DNA of 64,000 nucleotides from Podospora pseudoanserina (GCF_035222485.1 NC_085920.1:3720001-3784000); one strand, 5' to 3'. Numbered from the stretch's first letter, positions 10,901 to 22,609 are shown. Notes: generated from the letters alone by a model not told the origin. Made by a program: numbers and translations.

Positions 10901-13099
10901 TCGCCACTGCCTTAACACTGGACCCCTCCCCTTTCCCCCATGTCCATGTCCAACTTCCACATCACGGGCAGTCTCCAGAACGACTTTGTCTCCAATATAA
11001 CTCGACGAACTTCCTTTTCCCTGAATCAACCTCGGCCAGCCAGCAGGAGTCCAGTCCTCGGCTACCGTTCCCACAAATCTTCGAGACCCCTTCCTGACAT
11101 CTGCCTCGCCGTTCCGCACTCGGCTGGCTTCCCGGAACCCGCGTCTGACACCACCAGAAGGGACCCTTTCTTTGCCACCTTCTTTTTCGCATAGCCAACC
11201 GCACCAGACACCAGCTTGGGTCTTCTGGGGAACCCGGTCACCGGTGAAGTAATAACGAAGAACAAGAAAAGGAAAAAAAGAAAAAAAAAAAGGAAAAGTC
11301 ACCTACAGGGAGCAGCGCCGTGAAGCAGGTCAACCTAGCCGCAGCCTTCCGTCTACCTACCTCACCTACCTATGGCCCGTCCCTAGCGTGCAATACAAGC
11401 CTACCTACCTGCCACTGCCGGCAGCCATCAGCATCACCTCGATCCTGCTCGGCATCTTCCTCGTGGCACAGAAACTGCACTGGCTGCTGCTGCCGCCGCG
11501 CCATTTGTTATCAAACACCTCTTGGTTCTCGCGGGTACAAGGGGCTGAGATCTGCCAGCTGAATGGCCAAGATAGGACCACTGGTGGTGCTTATCCTGCA
11601 ATCCGGCAATAGCAGCAAGCCAAACGATCATCCCTTGGTTCACCACTGCGAGCACGCCCTTTGGCCCAGCATCAGGAACGACCTGCTCCATTCCTGAAAA
11701 AGAGAAGACAAAGGCCAACATCTGCTTAGCGGATTACCTTAATTAGACAAGACCTGGAGTGATCACTTACCCTGTGCGGCTCATCATAGGCGCTGCAGGC
11801 ACCTCACCTATTTCCCCACGGCCACCCACCACCAAGACAAAAAGCTCCCTCCTTTCCCAACCAGGAGCACGTCACAACCCACATGCCACTTGGAAGCCTC
11901 TGACATCTTCCATACCTTTCACACGCACACATCTCTCGCGCCCGACGGTCCCGATCTCGAATTCACTGTCGCCGTCGACTGCACTCACCAGCCAAAGCTG
12001 CCGGAACGTCGCACAGGAGCTTCCAAAAACAGCAACTGCGGGATTCCCTGCCCTGGCCACACTCAACCATACAACAGTACCTCGATCAGGTCAGGTACAA
12101 AAGTTTGGGGTGTGAGCCGTGTCTTCGACGCGGCCTACCAAACTCGCCTTGGGTGTCCGGTTCCATTCCAGCCAGCCAGCTCTCGCTTCGTTTCCTTCGT
12201 GCACTGCAGGAATCTCTCCACGCTGCAGCCAGCTGCGGACTTCCACTGGAAACCTCCTTCTCACGCCCCCTCCTCCTCCCTCCCTCTGCCCTTCCCGGGC
12301 ACCCACCTACGACACGCGCATCTACCCTCACATCCACCTCCACCGCATTCACAACCACAACCATAACCACCCTCCAGACCGGCCGGCTACTCAGTCAGTC
12401 TACCTCGGTCTTCTTGCAGCGCACTGTGGCTGCTGGCCATACTCTCGGCATCCACATATAGCCCGAGCTTTGCTTTGCCGTGTCAACCCTTGCAGGAACA
12501 AAAGCAAGAACAGTTGCTGTACTTGGCAGTTGAACGCTGCCGCTGCCTGACAGCTTCTTGGACGGATCAAGGCCACCACTCAGACCTGAAAGGGGTGTAT
12601 TTTAATCGCCAGTCACATCGCTTGGATCTCCTTCGCCCCAGGCGCCGCCGACCACAAGATCAACACCTCCATTGGTCCGCATGCTACTCGCTACCTGTCA
12701 ACCGTCCCGTTTTATCTGTATCGCCGCCAAACGCCGTAGCTCTTCTCCCTCCTTGGTCCGCCGTCATATCTGAACCAAAGGAGCCCATCACTTGTCTTTC
12801 CGTCCCGGACCGCAAACAAAGCCCTTGTAATTCGGCACCATCTTGGACACCAGAACCGCCCAGGCTCGAAAGCTTAACACTATGTCATAAGAGCCCCTTG
12901 GAGTCCAAATCAGCACAAGCCGTTTTGCAGTGAGGGTAGCTCGACATCGTTGCAATATCTGGCTTCTGGAACCTTGGTCGCGGACCCGCAAGTAATAATC
13001 CATTACCCGCTTGCCACCCGTTGTCTTGTCCGAAGCTCAAGACGACCCCGGTATCTCTCTGACCATTTCAGGCGCGAACCAGGGCAGCAGCTGTCGTAC
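8000..13099. other. Gene-poor region upstream of the Zn2Cys6 factor
   Basis: About 5 kb with no supported gene. From roughly 11300 to 12900 the plus strand is rich in C/T tracts (repeated CTACCTACC, CTCCCTCC), a character often seen in long 5' leaders and promoters of regulatory genes in these fungi. The open frames on either strand are Ser/Pro/Arg-rich translations of simple sequence. An in-frame but unlikely upstream ATG for the factor lies at 12950. A long transcribed leader or a non-coding RNA is possible but not shown by sequence alone. Confidence 0.45.
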
Positions 13100-14599
13100 A
13101 TGGCAGTCGTTGCTCCGCCACCCCTATTAAAATCGAAGTTGGACCTCTGGGAATCAAGCGAATCCGCTATATATCCTGCCGTACCACCTTCAGCGCCCAT
13201 GACAGACATAATGTCATACCAATATCCGCCGCCGCCTCAAAACGGCGCTGACATGGACATGTCGCCATCGGGATACTATCCCAACTATTCAGTCTCTTCA
13301 CACACATCATCAGGAATGGATTCGGGGGTCCCATCCAGAGACCGTTCAGACTCGATGAAAATCAAAAGGTCACTATCGACGCCGGCCGTCGGCCCATCTC
13401 CATCCCAGGCCCCGGCACCCCAATCCACGGCATCGCAGCAGTCGACAGCCCAAGGCCAGGACCCGCTTGGGCTGGCAGGAGAAAAGAGAAGAAACAAGCT
13501 TGGCTATCATCGGACATCAGTCGCATGTGGTAAGTCTCGCCCACTTGGAAGTTGTGAAGCTACCCTTGTGTGAGTATGGTGCTAAAAACAAGACGATTAA
13601 GGCCACTGCCGCCGGCGGAAGATTAGGTGTATACCTTCCCAAAACGACGTGCAGGGTCGATGCATGAACTGCATTCGACTCAAAAAGGACTGCAGTTTCT
13701 TCCCAGTAGATCAACAACCACCTCCAGACACGAGACAAAAGTCGGCGTCGAGGTCGTCTGTTGGACCCAAAATCGCTTCAGCCTCTTCATCGCCGGCCAT
13801 GCAGAGTGGAATGCCGTCCGACATGCATGGACAACAGCCCTATTCCCAACTCACCATACCATCAATGCCTCCGCCGATGAAGCCAGCTGGCTCCGAAGCC
13901 TACACCCCTGATACCAAGAGTAAGAAGAAACCCCGAAATCCAACCCGAGGACAACTTGCTGAAACTTCCAAAGTCCCTTCGAGCGCTTCGAGCTCTCGAG
14001 CGTACGATTATGGGCAGTCCGGGATAACAAACTGGATGGCAGATGCTAGCCCGAGCTCCTCTAAACCGAGCGATTTGAGTACCAACTGGCGAACTTATCC
14101 GGCTGAATCCCCCATAACGCCGGCTTTTTCCCCATACACGCCACACGCACCGCCTCCATCCGCAACCTGGTCAACGCCCGTAGGCTCCGAGCCTGCTCGT
14201 GACGATCTGGCCTGGTCATCGTCGTACCCGGCGCCGCCACCCCGATCATTGTCCTTTGGTGCCGAGAGCGTCTCGAGTCAAAGCCAGTACCCATCGATTT
14301 CGCATGTCAGCAACCACTCGAGTCGAGATTACAGTCGAAAAGCCAGCTCCATGTCTACCGACATGTATCCTGCCCCCATCTCAACCGCAATTCCCGGCGT
14401 TGATACGACTCCCGGATCGACGCCAACTCATGGTCTGGCGCTTTCCGCTGGGGCTGCCCCATCATCTGCCTATGGAACCTGGCAGCAGCCATACCCATAT
14501 TCCAAACCCAGTGATGGTTATGGGGGAGCGTGGGTATATCAAGAATCGGGGCATCCAGGAGATCAGCATTCGACTGAGCACGCCTATTATGAGCGATAG
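13100..14599 (+). CDS. Zn2Cys6 fungal-type transcription factor
   Basis: Exons 13100..13529 and 13602..14599 (intron GTAAGT...TTAAG, 72 nt) give 475 residues. The intron lies inside the zinc cluster; splicing joins TGT-G to GC-CAC and restores Cys143-x2-Cys146-x6-Cys153-x10-Cys164-x2-Cys167-x6-Cys174, a complete binuclear cluster with the basic RRRKIRC and IRLKKDC segments. Before it is a Ser/Pro/Gln-rich region (residues 30-130) and after it a long Ser/Pro/Tyr-rich, probably disordered region with no fungal_trans domain that I can see. It is expected to be a nuclear DNA-binding regulator; the target is unknown. ATG 13199 is an alternative start in the same frame; 13100 gives MAVVAPPPLL. It stands alone, with about 9 kb of gene-poor DNA upstream. 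Confidence 0.88.
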
Positions 14600-15350
14600 A
14601 ACCAGCGGATCTCATTATGTGGTGGATAGGCTGTGGTCTATGCTGAGCTTGTTGACCAGCATAAATGGTTGTGTGAAATTAGGCGGGCGGGAATTGGGAT
14701 TGTGTGTGGCACTATTCGCCATTTCGACTGTCAGCCGCGGGGCTGCGCCTTGGTTTTATCGACAAAGTGCCATCCAGCTTCTCGCACACCTTCAACACTC
14801 TTCATGTCGCGGCTCTTTCGGGTCAGTCGGTGCGATTCCTGGAACTTCTCAAACAGGTTGTGCGCGATGCAAGTTCTTCAATCGGGAAGTTGGGTCTGAG
14901 CGCAAACCTTCTTTGGACGCCAAATCGGGCGACTTGCGACACACAACACACCACATGAGACCTCGGGTGTACCCATGAAAGGCTCTCCATCTGCAAGTTT
15001 TGAGCATACGACGAAAGATCGATGGCTTGTGACCCGATCACACGAAATGTGGCTGACAGCAAGGATGCGAACCGAGCGCCTTGTCCACCACAGTTCACCT
15101 CGTCGGCCTCCGCAGCCCCAACTTTAAGTCCGGCCGACAACGATCATGACGGGGCATATTTTTGATCAAACCAGGAGGCGGTGGAAAGAGAGATTGGTGA
15201 TTATTGACACAGAACCGAGTGAAGCAGCAGTTTACTCATCTTACCCCTTTTGATCAAGAAAAGACTTGGGCCAGTGTGATGATGATTGCCAACACCAGCT
15301 CGGCATATGACTCGCCATCACCAGATTCAGTAGCGCGATCCATAAAAGCC

Positions 15351-15388
15351 GGGCAACTATATATCAACAGGGCAACTATATATCAACG
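15351..15388 (+). repeat. Tandem duplication of a 19-bp unit
   Basis: GGGCAACTATATATCAACA is followed directly by GGGCAACTATATATCAACG. The two copies differ at the last base only. Confidence 0.9.
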
Positions 15389-16383
15389 GGCCGTGTCGTG
15401 GAGCAGGCGGAAACCGGGCGGAACGGCACGGGACGGGAGACTGACGGGAGTGCCCACACCTTCATCTATCCGGTGAGAGCAGATGCTTCCGGGCTGGTCA
15501 CACGGCGGTAAACCAGACACACCGGTTCGGCGCATTGCCCCAAGGTGGAAGGACGTTACACGAGAAAAAAAAAGGGACGCCACGCGATAAACGTGGGGGG
15601 AACACTGGAGAATAATATGACTCGTCGACAACAGCACAAGTGCGGCCAACACACCTGGGTTAGAAATCGGAATCACGATCGGGGTGGTCAAATTGCATCT
15701 TTGAGGGCATAGGGAGAAGGTTGTGGAAAACAAATACATGGGGCATCAATCAGGGTCATGACTTTTTTTCTTGTTCTTTGTTCGCTTCTATTTTCGCGGA
15801 TTTTACTGTGGTTTTGTTCTTTTTCATTTGTGTTTTTTGATATATGAGTTTTTATTTTCCGAGTTGAGACGCTGTCATCTGTATGATGGGACTAAATAGC
15901 GGGTTTGAGGTTATGGGGAAGGCAAATTTGATGTGGAAAGTGGAACATGGAAAATGGATGGGTTGTTTGTTTGTTGTTTACATATTATATATACATTCTG
16001 CTGCTAAACATGCAGTGGTGTTTTTCTGACGCCGAAGCGTTCTGCATCTTTTAGGTTGAATGGAACTGAAGATGTGTTTTATGTTGAGCTTTGTGTTTTG
16101 AATACCGCTGGGTTTATAGATGTGCAGATGGGAATGAGGTCAAACGATGAATGACATGCCTCGAATGTGAGTGGATATATATAAATGTCTTGAAGTTGTG
16201 GGATGAGATGGAAAAGAGATGAATGCTAGATGAGTTTTTCTGCAGAGCAGTGAATTGGTTGTTGATAGACTCTCGAATATTTATCAATGGTCAAGAGAAT
16301 GATGTGTATTGTAGGCTGTTCAATATTTTATTCAACTGACAGGATCAACAACCTATTATGAATCAGAATGATTCAAGCTACTC

Positions 16384-16404
16384 TTTTTTTTTTTTTTTTT
16401 TTTT
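16384..16404 (+). repeat. T21 homopolymer
   Basis: Twenty-one consecutive T residues, followed shortly by a C-rich tract, in non-coding DNA. Confidence 0.9.
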
Positions 16405-18040
16405 CCTTTCTCGCAAACCCGTCAACCCACCCCCCCCCCTTTCCCCAACATTAACTGACCATAAGCTCAAAAGTCGACACAAACTTGATAGCGGTTTCTT
16501 TTGGTTGACCAGAGCTCCGTTGCAACTTCGGAGACATGGTTCAGTGTGTTTTTTTTTTGTCTTCAACGGGGTAAGTAAGTAGCAACTGAATGAATCTATG
16601 GGACATTCATTGCGCTCTCATAGCAGGTGAGATGACTGGAAGAAAGTATAGACACATGGAGGTAAGGTAGGTAGGAGGTCGTGTATGATATGTATGCAGT
16701 AAAGCAGATATATATCACCTACTGTGCACTATGGTGGAAAGGTGAAATAGGTATGCACACGCCCTTGCGAACCCAGAGAATGAGGCGCCATGGGAAAGGG
16801 TGTATACATCATCATGTACATTGTGTATCAACTTGCAGAAGTCTGTGTCAAAGGGTCAGGTGAGTCAAGGTCAAAATTTGCGGTCTGACTTGTGGTAGCA
16901 AAGGTGAAAATTGGAATGTATACATATATAGTGGTGCCAGTAATGTACTATCGAGTGCGAAAGGTGTCAGTGATAGGTTGGTAGATAACTTCAACAATAC
17001 GTCCGGTAATGTCGTAGCCTTGTAGGGATATGCCTGTCTGTTCCTCCATTCCAATGCTACGGGGTGTACTCCCATATTCAGTGACGGTTACAGTCATATC
17101 ACACCGGTGTTCTATTGCAGCTAGTATACCAGCGTGCTATCGCAGAGTCATCTGTGACATCGCCAAAAACTACACCCTCCCCCACACTTACAACTCCGTC
17201 CCCCGCTAGGATTCCCCAGACCCCGCGAATTTTTTCGCGTCCGTTCGCCCTGCCGTGGACCCCACAACTTGGCGCGCCCCCCGGCCGCTTTGCTTCCCCC
17301 GCAAAACCCACTTTTCCGCCTGCCGCCGTCATTCCCGTCCGTGTAACGGCGCGCGACGCGGGCTGGGCGTGTGGTTCTGCCGTCTCTCGCACGGGAGTAT
17401 CCAGCGTCTTTCTTGTCTTGTATGATCTGTGCCGTGTTTGTTCCCTCTTCATGCCAATCCACCTGTTCGTGTGCCTGCCGTCCCGCCCTTATTCTTGCTG
17501 CCCTGAAACCGAAACTTCTCGTACCTTTCCAGATCCAAATCTGGGACTGATATTATAAATGTAAGCTGGTTATTGGTGGAAGTATCAAGGCTAAGAAAAA
17601 GACTCGCGCAGCACGTGCCGTAAATCGAATATAAAACCGGTACAGGTACATTGTCGTTTCGTTGTATCCAACAAGAGGGGCCAGTTTGTTTCGCTGAAGG
17701 GAACGAGTGGACAAGTCGGAATGTAGCAGTGCAGGCACTCCAAAAGCAGCAGCAGTTCATGCCGGCAAGCCAACCTTCCGGTCTGTCGTGGTAGTCGAGG
17801 GCGCTTCGAGCCGAGCGCACGGCTGTTTGTATGTAACCTTTCAAACGTACTTCATCCTCGATCAATGGACCCTGAACCATGTCATGGCCTCATAGGTTGA
17901 CAGCCTTTGTCACCTTGACGGTCCACCAAACTTCCCCAGTAACAACGAGCAGCCCCCAAGGATTCCAATTTGGGTTGTCGGTCAGGAAGAGGTCTCGTCT
18001 TGATAATAGCTGTCCATTTTAAGAAGTGAAGTCGGAGCAA

Positions 18041-19125
18041 TCAACCTGTGAGCTTCCACAACAACACCATCAACGCAACGTAGCACATGAAGCTCAACAA
18101 AACGAGCAACGCCACGCTGTTACCGCTGGTCCGGAATTTCTTCTTGACAACGAGGGTCCTTCTTCGCCCCCGTACGGTAAGGCCTGTTGGGGTTGCTGGA
18201 TCGTTTTCTTCGCCGCTACTACTTTCGTCTTCGCTCTCGACCGAATCAAAGAACTGACGGTTGCCTTCGTACCGCCGGTAGATGGCGACTAGCATGATAG
18301 CCGTACCATAACAAGCGAATAAGGCTCCTATGGGGTAGAACTCCGAGGTGAAAATCTTGAGGATGACTAGCGCAAAGGAGAACTGTGATAGAGCCGTGCG
18401 CATATAGGCACCCTCAAAGGTTCGTTGGGCAGCGCGGATTTCCACCAGCCTGAACAAGTAAAGCGTGTGAGTAGACTGCCTCATATGTGCATATGGTGTA
18501 CGACAGAACTGCAGGTGAGTGTCCGAGATATGATCTAGATGGGGCAACTAGCCTGCGACCACACGCCTCGATCTGAACAACAAATGGCCTAGAGTAGGCG
18601 AGATCGTTCGGGCCCGCTACACGTTCCTACCCGTCAAAAATGCCCCGTGCCGTCTGTATGAAAAGACTTCCGCAAGTGCGGGGAACGGCAGAAGAAGAGG
18701 CGGCAGACATAAGCATGGTGGCGGCGTGCATATCACTGACAGGTCTCCACCAAGAAGGACCGATAATCATACCAAGATGGAAAGGCGGCAAGAAAAGGGG
18801 GGAGGCTGGATCGAAACAAGGACAATATGGTGACGAATCAGGGCAGGTGAGGCGTCCAAGGTAAGGAGGTGTGTGAACACTTGGAAGCAAGGAGAAATAG
18901 AGGCTGAGGTGTTGGTCGTACAAGACCGGCACTTCGGAACGACATTGCGAAAGATGAGATCAAGACTCACTCTTGACTCGTCAGCACGACTGATCGTGCG
19001 CGGTGAAGACGCAGATGGAGTCGGTCCTGGGGGTAAGGATGGAGGGCCTATACATAGCAGACGTCAGTTATTGGTGCTATTCGGGGAGTGATGAGCGCGC
19101 GACGCACCTCGAGCATGGACGCCAT
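18041..19125 (-). CDS. DUF202-family membrane protein
   Basis: Minus strand, exons from 5': 19125..19108 (uncertain), 19047..18971, 18626..18553, 18449..18041. The C-terminal part carries the DUF202 core: LVEIRAAQRTFEGAYMRTAL, then hydrophobic segments FALVILKIF, IGALFACYGTAIMLVAIY and, near the end, VALLVLLSFMCYVALMVLL (three membrane spans). A Ser/Glu-rich loop and a basic RGRRRTLVVKKKF stretch lie before the last span. Residues from exon 3 (FVVQIEACGRR) join in frame to LVEIR only if the intron 18552..18450 uses a GC donor (AG|GCTAGT). The preceding intron (18970..18627) is long, 344 nt. Exon 1 (MASMLE) does not meet exon 2 in phase with its best donor, so the N-terminus is unresolved. The function of fungal DUF202 proteins of this kind is unknown to me. 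Confidence 0.78.
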
Positions 19126-20147
19126 GCTGAGCGGCTTGTATTGGTGGTGCTGACTGAGGAATTGATAAGTGAAAGGGCAAGCTGCCCGGCTTCGTTCGGG
19201 GCCGAATCTATTATTATGAGATTAAGCGTGCTGTAGCGCGGATGTAATGAGGTATGAGATGGATGAGAAGATGAATGATATCGTGGGATGTGACGTTGTT
19301 TGTTGAAGGTTGCTTCGGTCAGTGGGTCTTGCGTAATTTTGGGGCGGGTTGTGTTATTGTTAGCCTCAACGCACGCATAACCCTAACCCGTAACAAGCTG
19401 GGCCCACAGCATTCTCGCCTACCTCACATAGGGAAGACAGTGAATGGTATGTTTAGAGCTCTGAGTAATCGAAAGAATATATGATTTTGAATGTCAATCG
19501 AAGTTTTGAGTGTAGTTAGCTATACAAACACTGGAGGCAAAATAGAGCTGCCATCGTCACCCAGAACCTATGAAATTTATAGTGACATGACTGGCTCTTG
19601 AGTACAACGTGTGTGGTTCTCTGACCATTTCCGATGATTATCAGACGCGAAATGTTACATGGTCAATCTTGCAACACAGAATATCTTATAGAGGCTAGTA
19701 AAATGGAGATTATCTCAAAGGTAAACCTGGACTCAAGACCTCTAGATAAGTAAAGCTCTCAAAGTATCAGAATTACAGTCAAGAATCATCTGCTCACTGG
19801 AAGCAAGAACAGCTGTCCAATCATTTCACAGCATTTACACCAAAAATCCCAACCAATCAACTCACACCATTCTCACCTAGCGCAGCTCTACCTCCCTGCA
19901 ACAGTGGCCCGTGCCTGATATCGATTGCAGGGCTCCCGCAGCACAGTGGAGCAGCCTTGTCGATTGAAGCTTCGTGGCCGCTTCATTCGAGAGAGCTCCC
20001 GAGCAGCTCGCGGGCGCAATCATCACCATTGAAACATTTCCCCATCGACGACGCCCTCCTCCACAAACTCACACTCACCCACCCAGTTCCCTCTTTTTCT
20101 TCAACAACACACACCCACACAGCTTGTACCCTCAAAAACAAGAAACA
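19126..20147. other. Divergent intergenic region between the DUF202 gene and OST2
   Basis: About 1 kb shared by two genes that point away from each other. A single telomere-like AACCCTAACCC occurs near 19379. Sequence just before 20148 is C/A-rich, as in a 5' leader. No gene seen. Confidence 0.5.
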
Positions 20148-20849
20148 ATGGCCCAAAAACGCAACAACGCCAACCGCGGCGTCTCGCCAAACCCAAAGAC
20201 AGCCACCACCACCTCTTCCTCAACCACCACCCCCCCCCTCCCTCCAACCCCCAACCCTGCCGCTCCCATCCCAGGAAGCAGCAGACCAACATCCTCCCAC
20301 TCCGCCACCACCACCTCAGCCAAAACCTCCGCCTCCGCGCCCGTCGCCCAGACCTGGGACAAGGTTGTCTCCAACCTGACAACCCACTACCAGAAATCCA
20401 CACCCCAGCGGACGAAGCTGCTCGATGCGTTTATGGCCTTCTTGGTGGTGGTGGGGGTCCTGCAGTTTGTGTATTGTGTCTTGGCGGGGAATTACGTACG
20501 TCGACATCCAAACAATAATCTGGCTTTTATCCAGGGGGAGGCAGGGGGAGAGATCCCGGGTTGTATATGTTGCTAACATGTGGTATAACAACAGCCCTTC
20601 AACGCCTTCCTCTCCGGCTTCAGCGCGACAGTCGGGCAGTTTGTTCTCACCGCGTCGCTGCGCATTCAGACCACCGAGGCGAATAAGAAGGACTTTCCGG
20701 CGGTTTCTCCCGAGAGGTAAATGCATACACCACTGCTCATTTGACCCACGTTCAGGGGGCCAGGGGGCTAACATTGGAATAGGGCGTTTGCGGATTACGT
20801 CGTCTGCAGTTTAATCCTGCATTTCTTCTGCGTGAACTTTATCAACTAG
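20148..20849 (+). CDS. Oligosaccharyltransferase subunit OST2/DAD1
   Basis: Exons 20148..20495, 20595..20716 and 20783..20849 encode 178 residues. This is the small membrane subunit (DAD1 in animals, Ost2p in yeast) of the ER complex that moves the lipid-linked glycan to asparagine. The conserved body begins near residue 70 (WDKVVSNLTTHYQKSTPQR), followed by KLLDAFMAFLVVVGVLQFVYCVLAGNYPFNAFLSGF split over exons 1 and 2, then VGQFVLTASLRIQ and the typical ending FADYVVCSLILHFFCVNFIN. Three membrane segments are visible. The first 65 residues are a Ser/Thr/Pro-rich extension absent from yeast and animal forms. The start is the first ATG after a C/A-rich leader (CAATGG). Both introns have GT...AG ends and keep the frame. 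Confidence 0.95.
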
Positions 20850-21175
20850 ATTTGCCGGTGAAAAAGGGGAACGGGGAAAACAAAACCAAAGCGAGCGAGC
20901 GCAGATATTTGGAATCTTTTGGGCCAAAACTGGGGGCAGTGGTGAAATGTGGTGTTTTTTCTTCTTCGATTCATCTCTGTTTAACAATTGCTGTATTTTC
21001 TGTCTATGTTACTTCTTTTCACCGCGTGAGGAGTGTGCGGTTCATATACCACATCATACCGTCCCTGCTGTACAACAAAATTTTACAGCAACAAGACAAA
21101 AATCAAGGCCAGACAGATAACTTTATATGATAAACAGGCAGGGCTGGTATAAACAAAATACACATTTCAAGATGT
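20850..21175. other. Convergent 3' flanks of OST2 and GRASP
   Basis: AT-rich 3' regions of two genes that run toward each other. No gene seen. Confidence 0.5.
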
Positions 21176-22286
21176 TCACTCTCCCTCCTTGGGTGGAGGT
21201 ATGCTTCCAGCCCTGGGCGGCCCTCCCATTGGTGGCCCTCCGGTTTTTGGGGGAGGTGGCAACGGTGAGGCAGTTCGACTTGGCGCGTTGTCCAATTCTC
21301 TGCTCTTCTTTTCCTGTTCCTTGAAGTAATCGTCCATGAGATTCGGTCCCGTATGGTGGCCCCTTTCCTTCTTTTTGCCTCGGGGTGGTGCAATACCGCC
21401 TGTTGTTGGAGGCGGGCTAAGTAGTTGAGCCGGGACAAGAAAGTCTGCCGAGGAGGATGGAGGGGGAGGAGTAGCTGTGGTAGCCGCCGGAACAAAAGGT
21501 GAGAATGACCTTGGGGCAGCGCCGAACTGAGGGATGCCACCACCAGATTCACTGCCATCAAAGAGAGTCTCACCGGGAGCTTGAACTGGCTCGCTAAGAG
21601 GGGCAGGGATGCGATGTAGGGCGCCATAGCCGAGGACGCAGCCGAGAGCTCCCTCTCCTCCCCAGTCACGCGAGGGCTGGATGGTGACCTCGCGCGTGAC
21701 GTTGTATTCGTTGTTGTAGACGTAGAGGCGGAGGGGGCGGCCGATGTGGTCTTCTACCAGCTCGGAGAGGCCGGATTCGCCGTGGAGGACGCCCTCGGGG
21801 GTGCCGAGGATGTAATCGCTATAGGGGAGGAGGCCAGCGGCGTCGGCGGGGGAGTTGGCGGGGACGTCGAGGACGTGCCAGATGTTGGAGACAACGGAGA
21901 GCGGGGTCCATTGGAGGGTGAGGCCTAGGGAGGCGGTGTCGGCGGGGACGGGGACGTGGAGGGCGCGTGTGCGCTGGCCTTTGGCGGACCAGAGGCCGAG
22001 CATCACTGAGGAGCCGGCGCAGTTGCGGACTTCTTGGGCGAAGAGGGAGGGGTCGGAGGATTCCTGGGGATCAAGGTTAGTTGGAGAGGGGCGAGAAGGG
22101 GAGTTTGGGGGGAGGTACAATCATGCGCCCGTTGATGCCGACTACGTAGTCGAACCATGGCTCGATGGAGAGCTCGAGGTTGGTGTTGCGCAGGACTTGG
22201 AAGCCGAAACCGCTGTGGGTTTCTCTTGCCTGGGGAGGCGCATCACCGTCGAGACGGGATATGAATCGGTTGAGGGCGTTGAACAT
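21176..22286 (-). CDS. Golgi reassembly stacking protein (GRASP/Grh1)
   Basis: Minus strand, exons 22286..22119 and 22063..21176, 351 residues; the intron has GTACCT...CTAAC...CAG. The first 210 or so residues form two PDZ-like GRASP domains: GFGFQVLRNTNLELSIEPWFDYVVGING, then LGLTLQWTPLS, VLDVPANSPADAAGLLPYSDYILG and LYVYNNEYNVTREVTIQP, and WGGEGALGCVLGYGALHRIP. The C-terminal 130 residues are Pro/Ser-rich and end in PPMGGPPRAG and PPPKEGE. The N-terminus MFNALNRFI lacks the Gly2 used for myristoylation in animal GRASPs; it resembles the acetylated amphipathic helix of yeast Grh1. Expected role: peripheral protein of early Golgi/ER exit sites, in COPII tethering and unconventional secretion. 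It is divergent with TGS1. Confidence 0.94.
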
Positions 22287-22609
22287 GTTTTGGGGGGGCT
22301 ATGTGGCGGTTTGGAGGTTGGGTTGTCGTCGTTCTGAAGAGTGAAGCTGTCTCGAAGGCAGGCTTGGCATGTGCAATTGGACAGGGGTTCGGTAATGGAT
22401 ACGGTGGTGTTTATCGGTGACCCGCTCTTCACCTTGAGGGTGGGGCAGGTCTGAGCTTCTCTGAACTGCAAACGCTCATCCCTGTCTTGGCATCGAGTCT
22501 CATTGTGGTTTAAATTTCTTGTAGAGTTCTTCTCATGGACAATCTGGAAATTCTAGATGGAAATGACAAGCATCTTCCCAGACTCATTCTTGAACTCACA
22601 TAATACATC
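22287..22609. promoter_or_regulatory. Shared promoter region of GRASP (minus) and TGS1 (plus)
   Basis: The two start codons face away from each other across 323 bases, so both promoters must lie here. I see no clear TATA box or binding site. Confidence 0.55.

Larger units (their letters stand above)
14600..18040. other. Gene-poor region between the Zn2Cys6 factor and the DUF202 gene
   Basis: This contains the 3' flank of the transcription factor, a 19-bp tandem duplication at 15351-15388, an AT-rich stretch at about 15750-16350, a T21 run at 16384-16404, and a GC-rich island at 17220-17360 (CpG-dense). Open frames here (for example 17115-17558 plus, 17449-17880 minus) show no domain or splice pattern that I trust. 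Confidence 0.45.

Noticed and set aside
10664-11302. 212-residue open frame (minus)
   Set aside because: Gly/Arg-rich translation of a pyrimidine-rich plus strand; its opening residues come from a poly-purine tract.
19378-19395. Telomere-like AACCCTAACCC
   Set aside because: A single interrupted copy, not an array; likewise the fragment near 60281.
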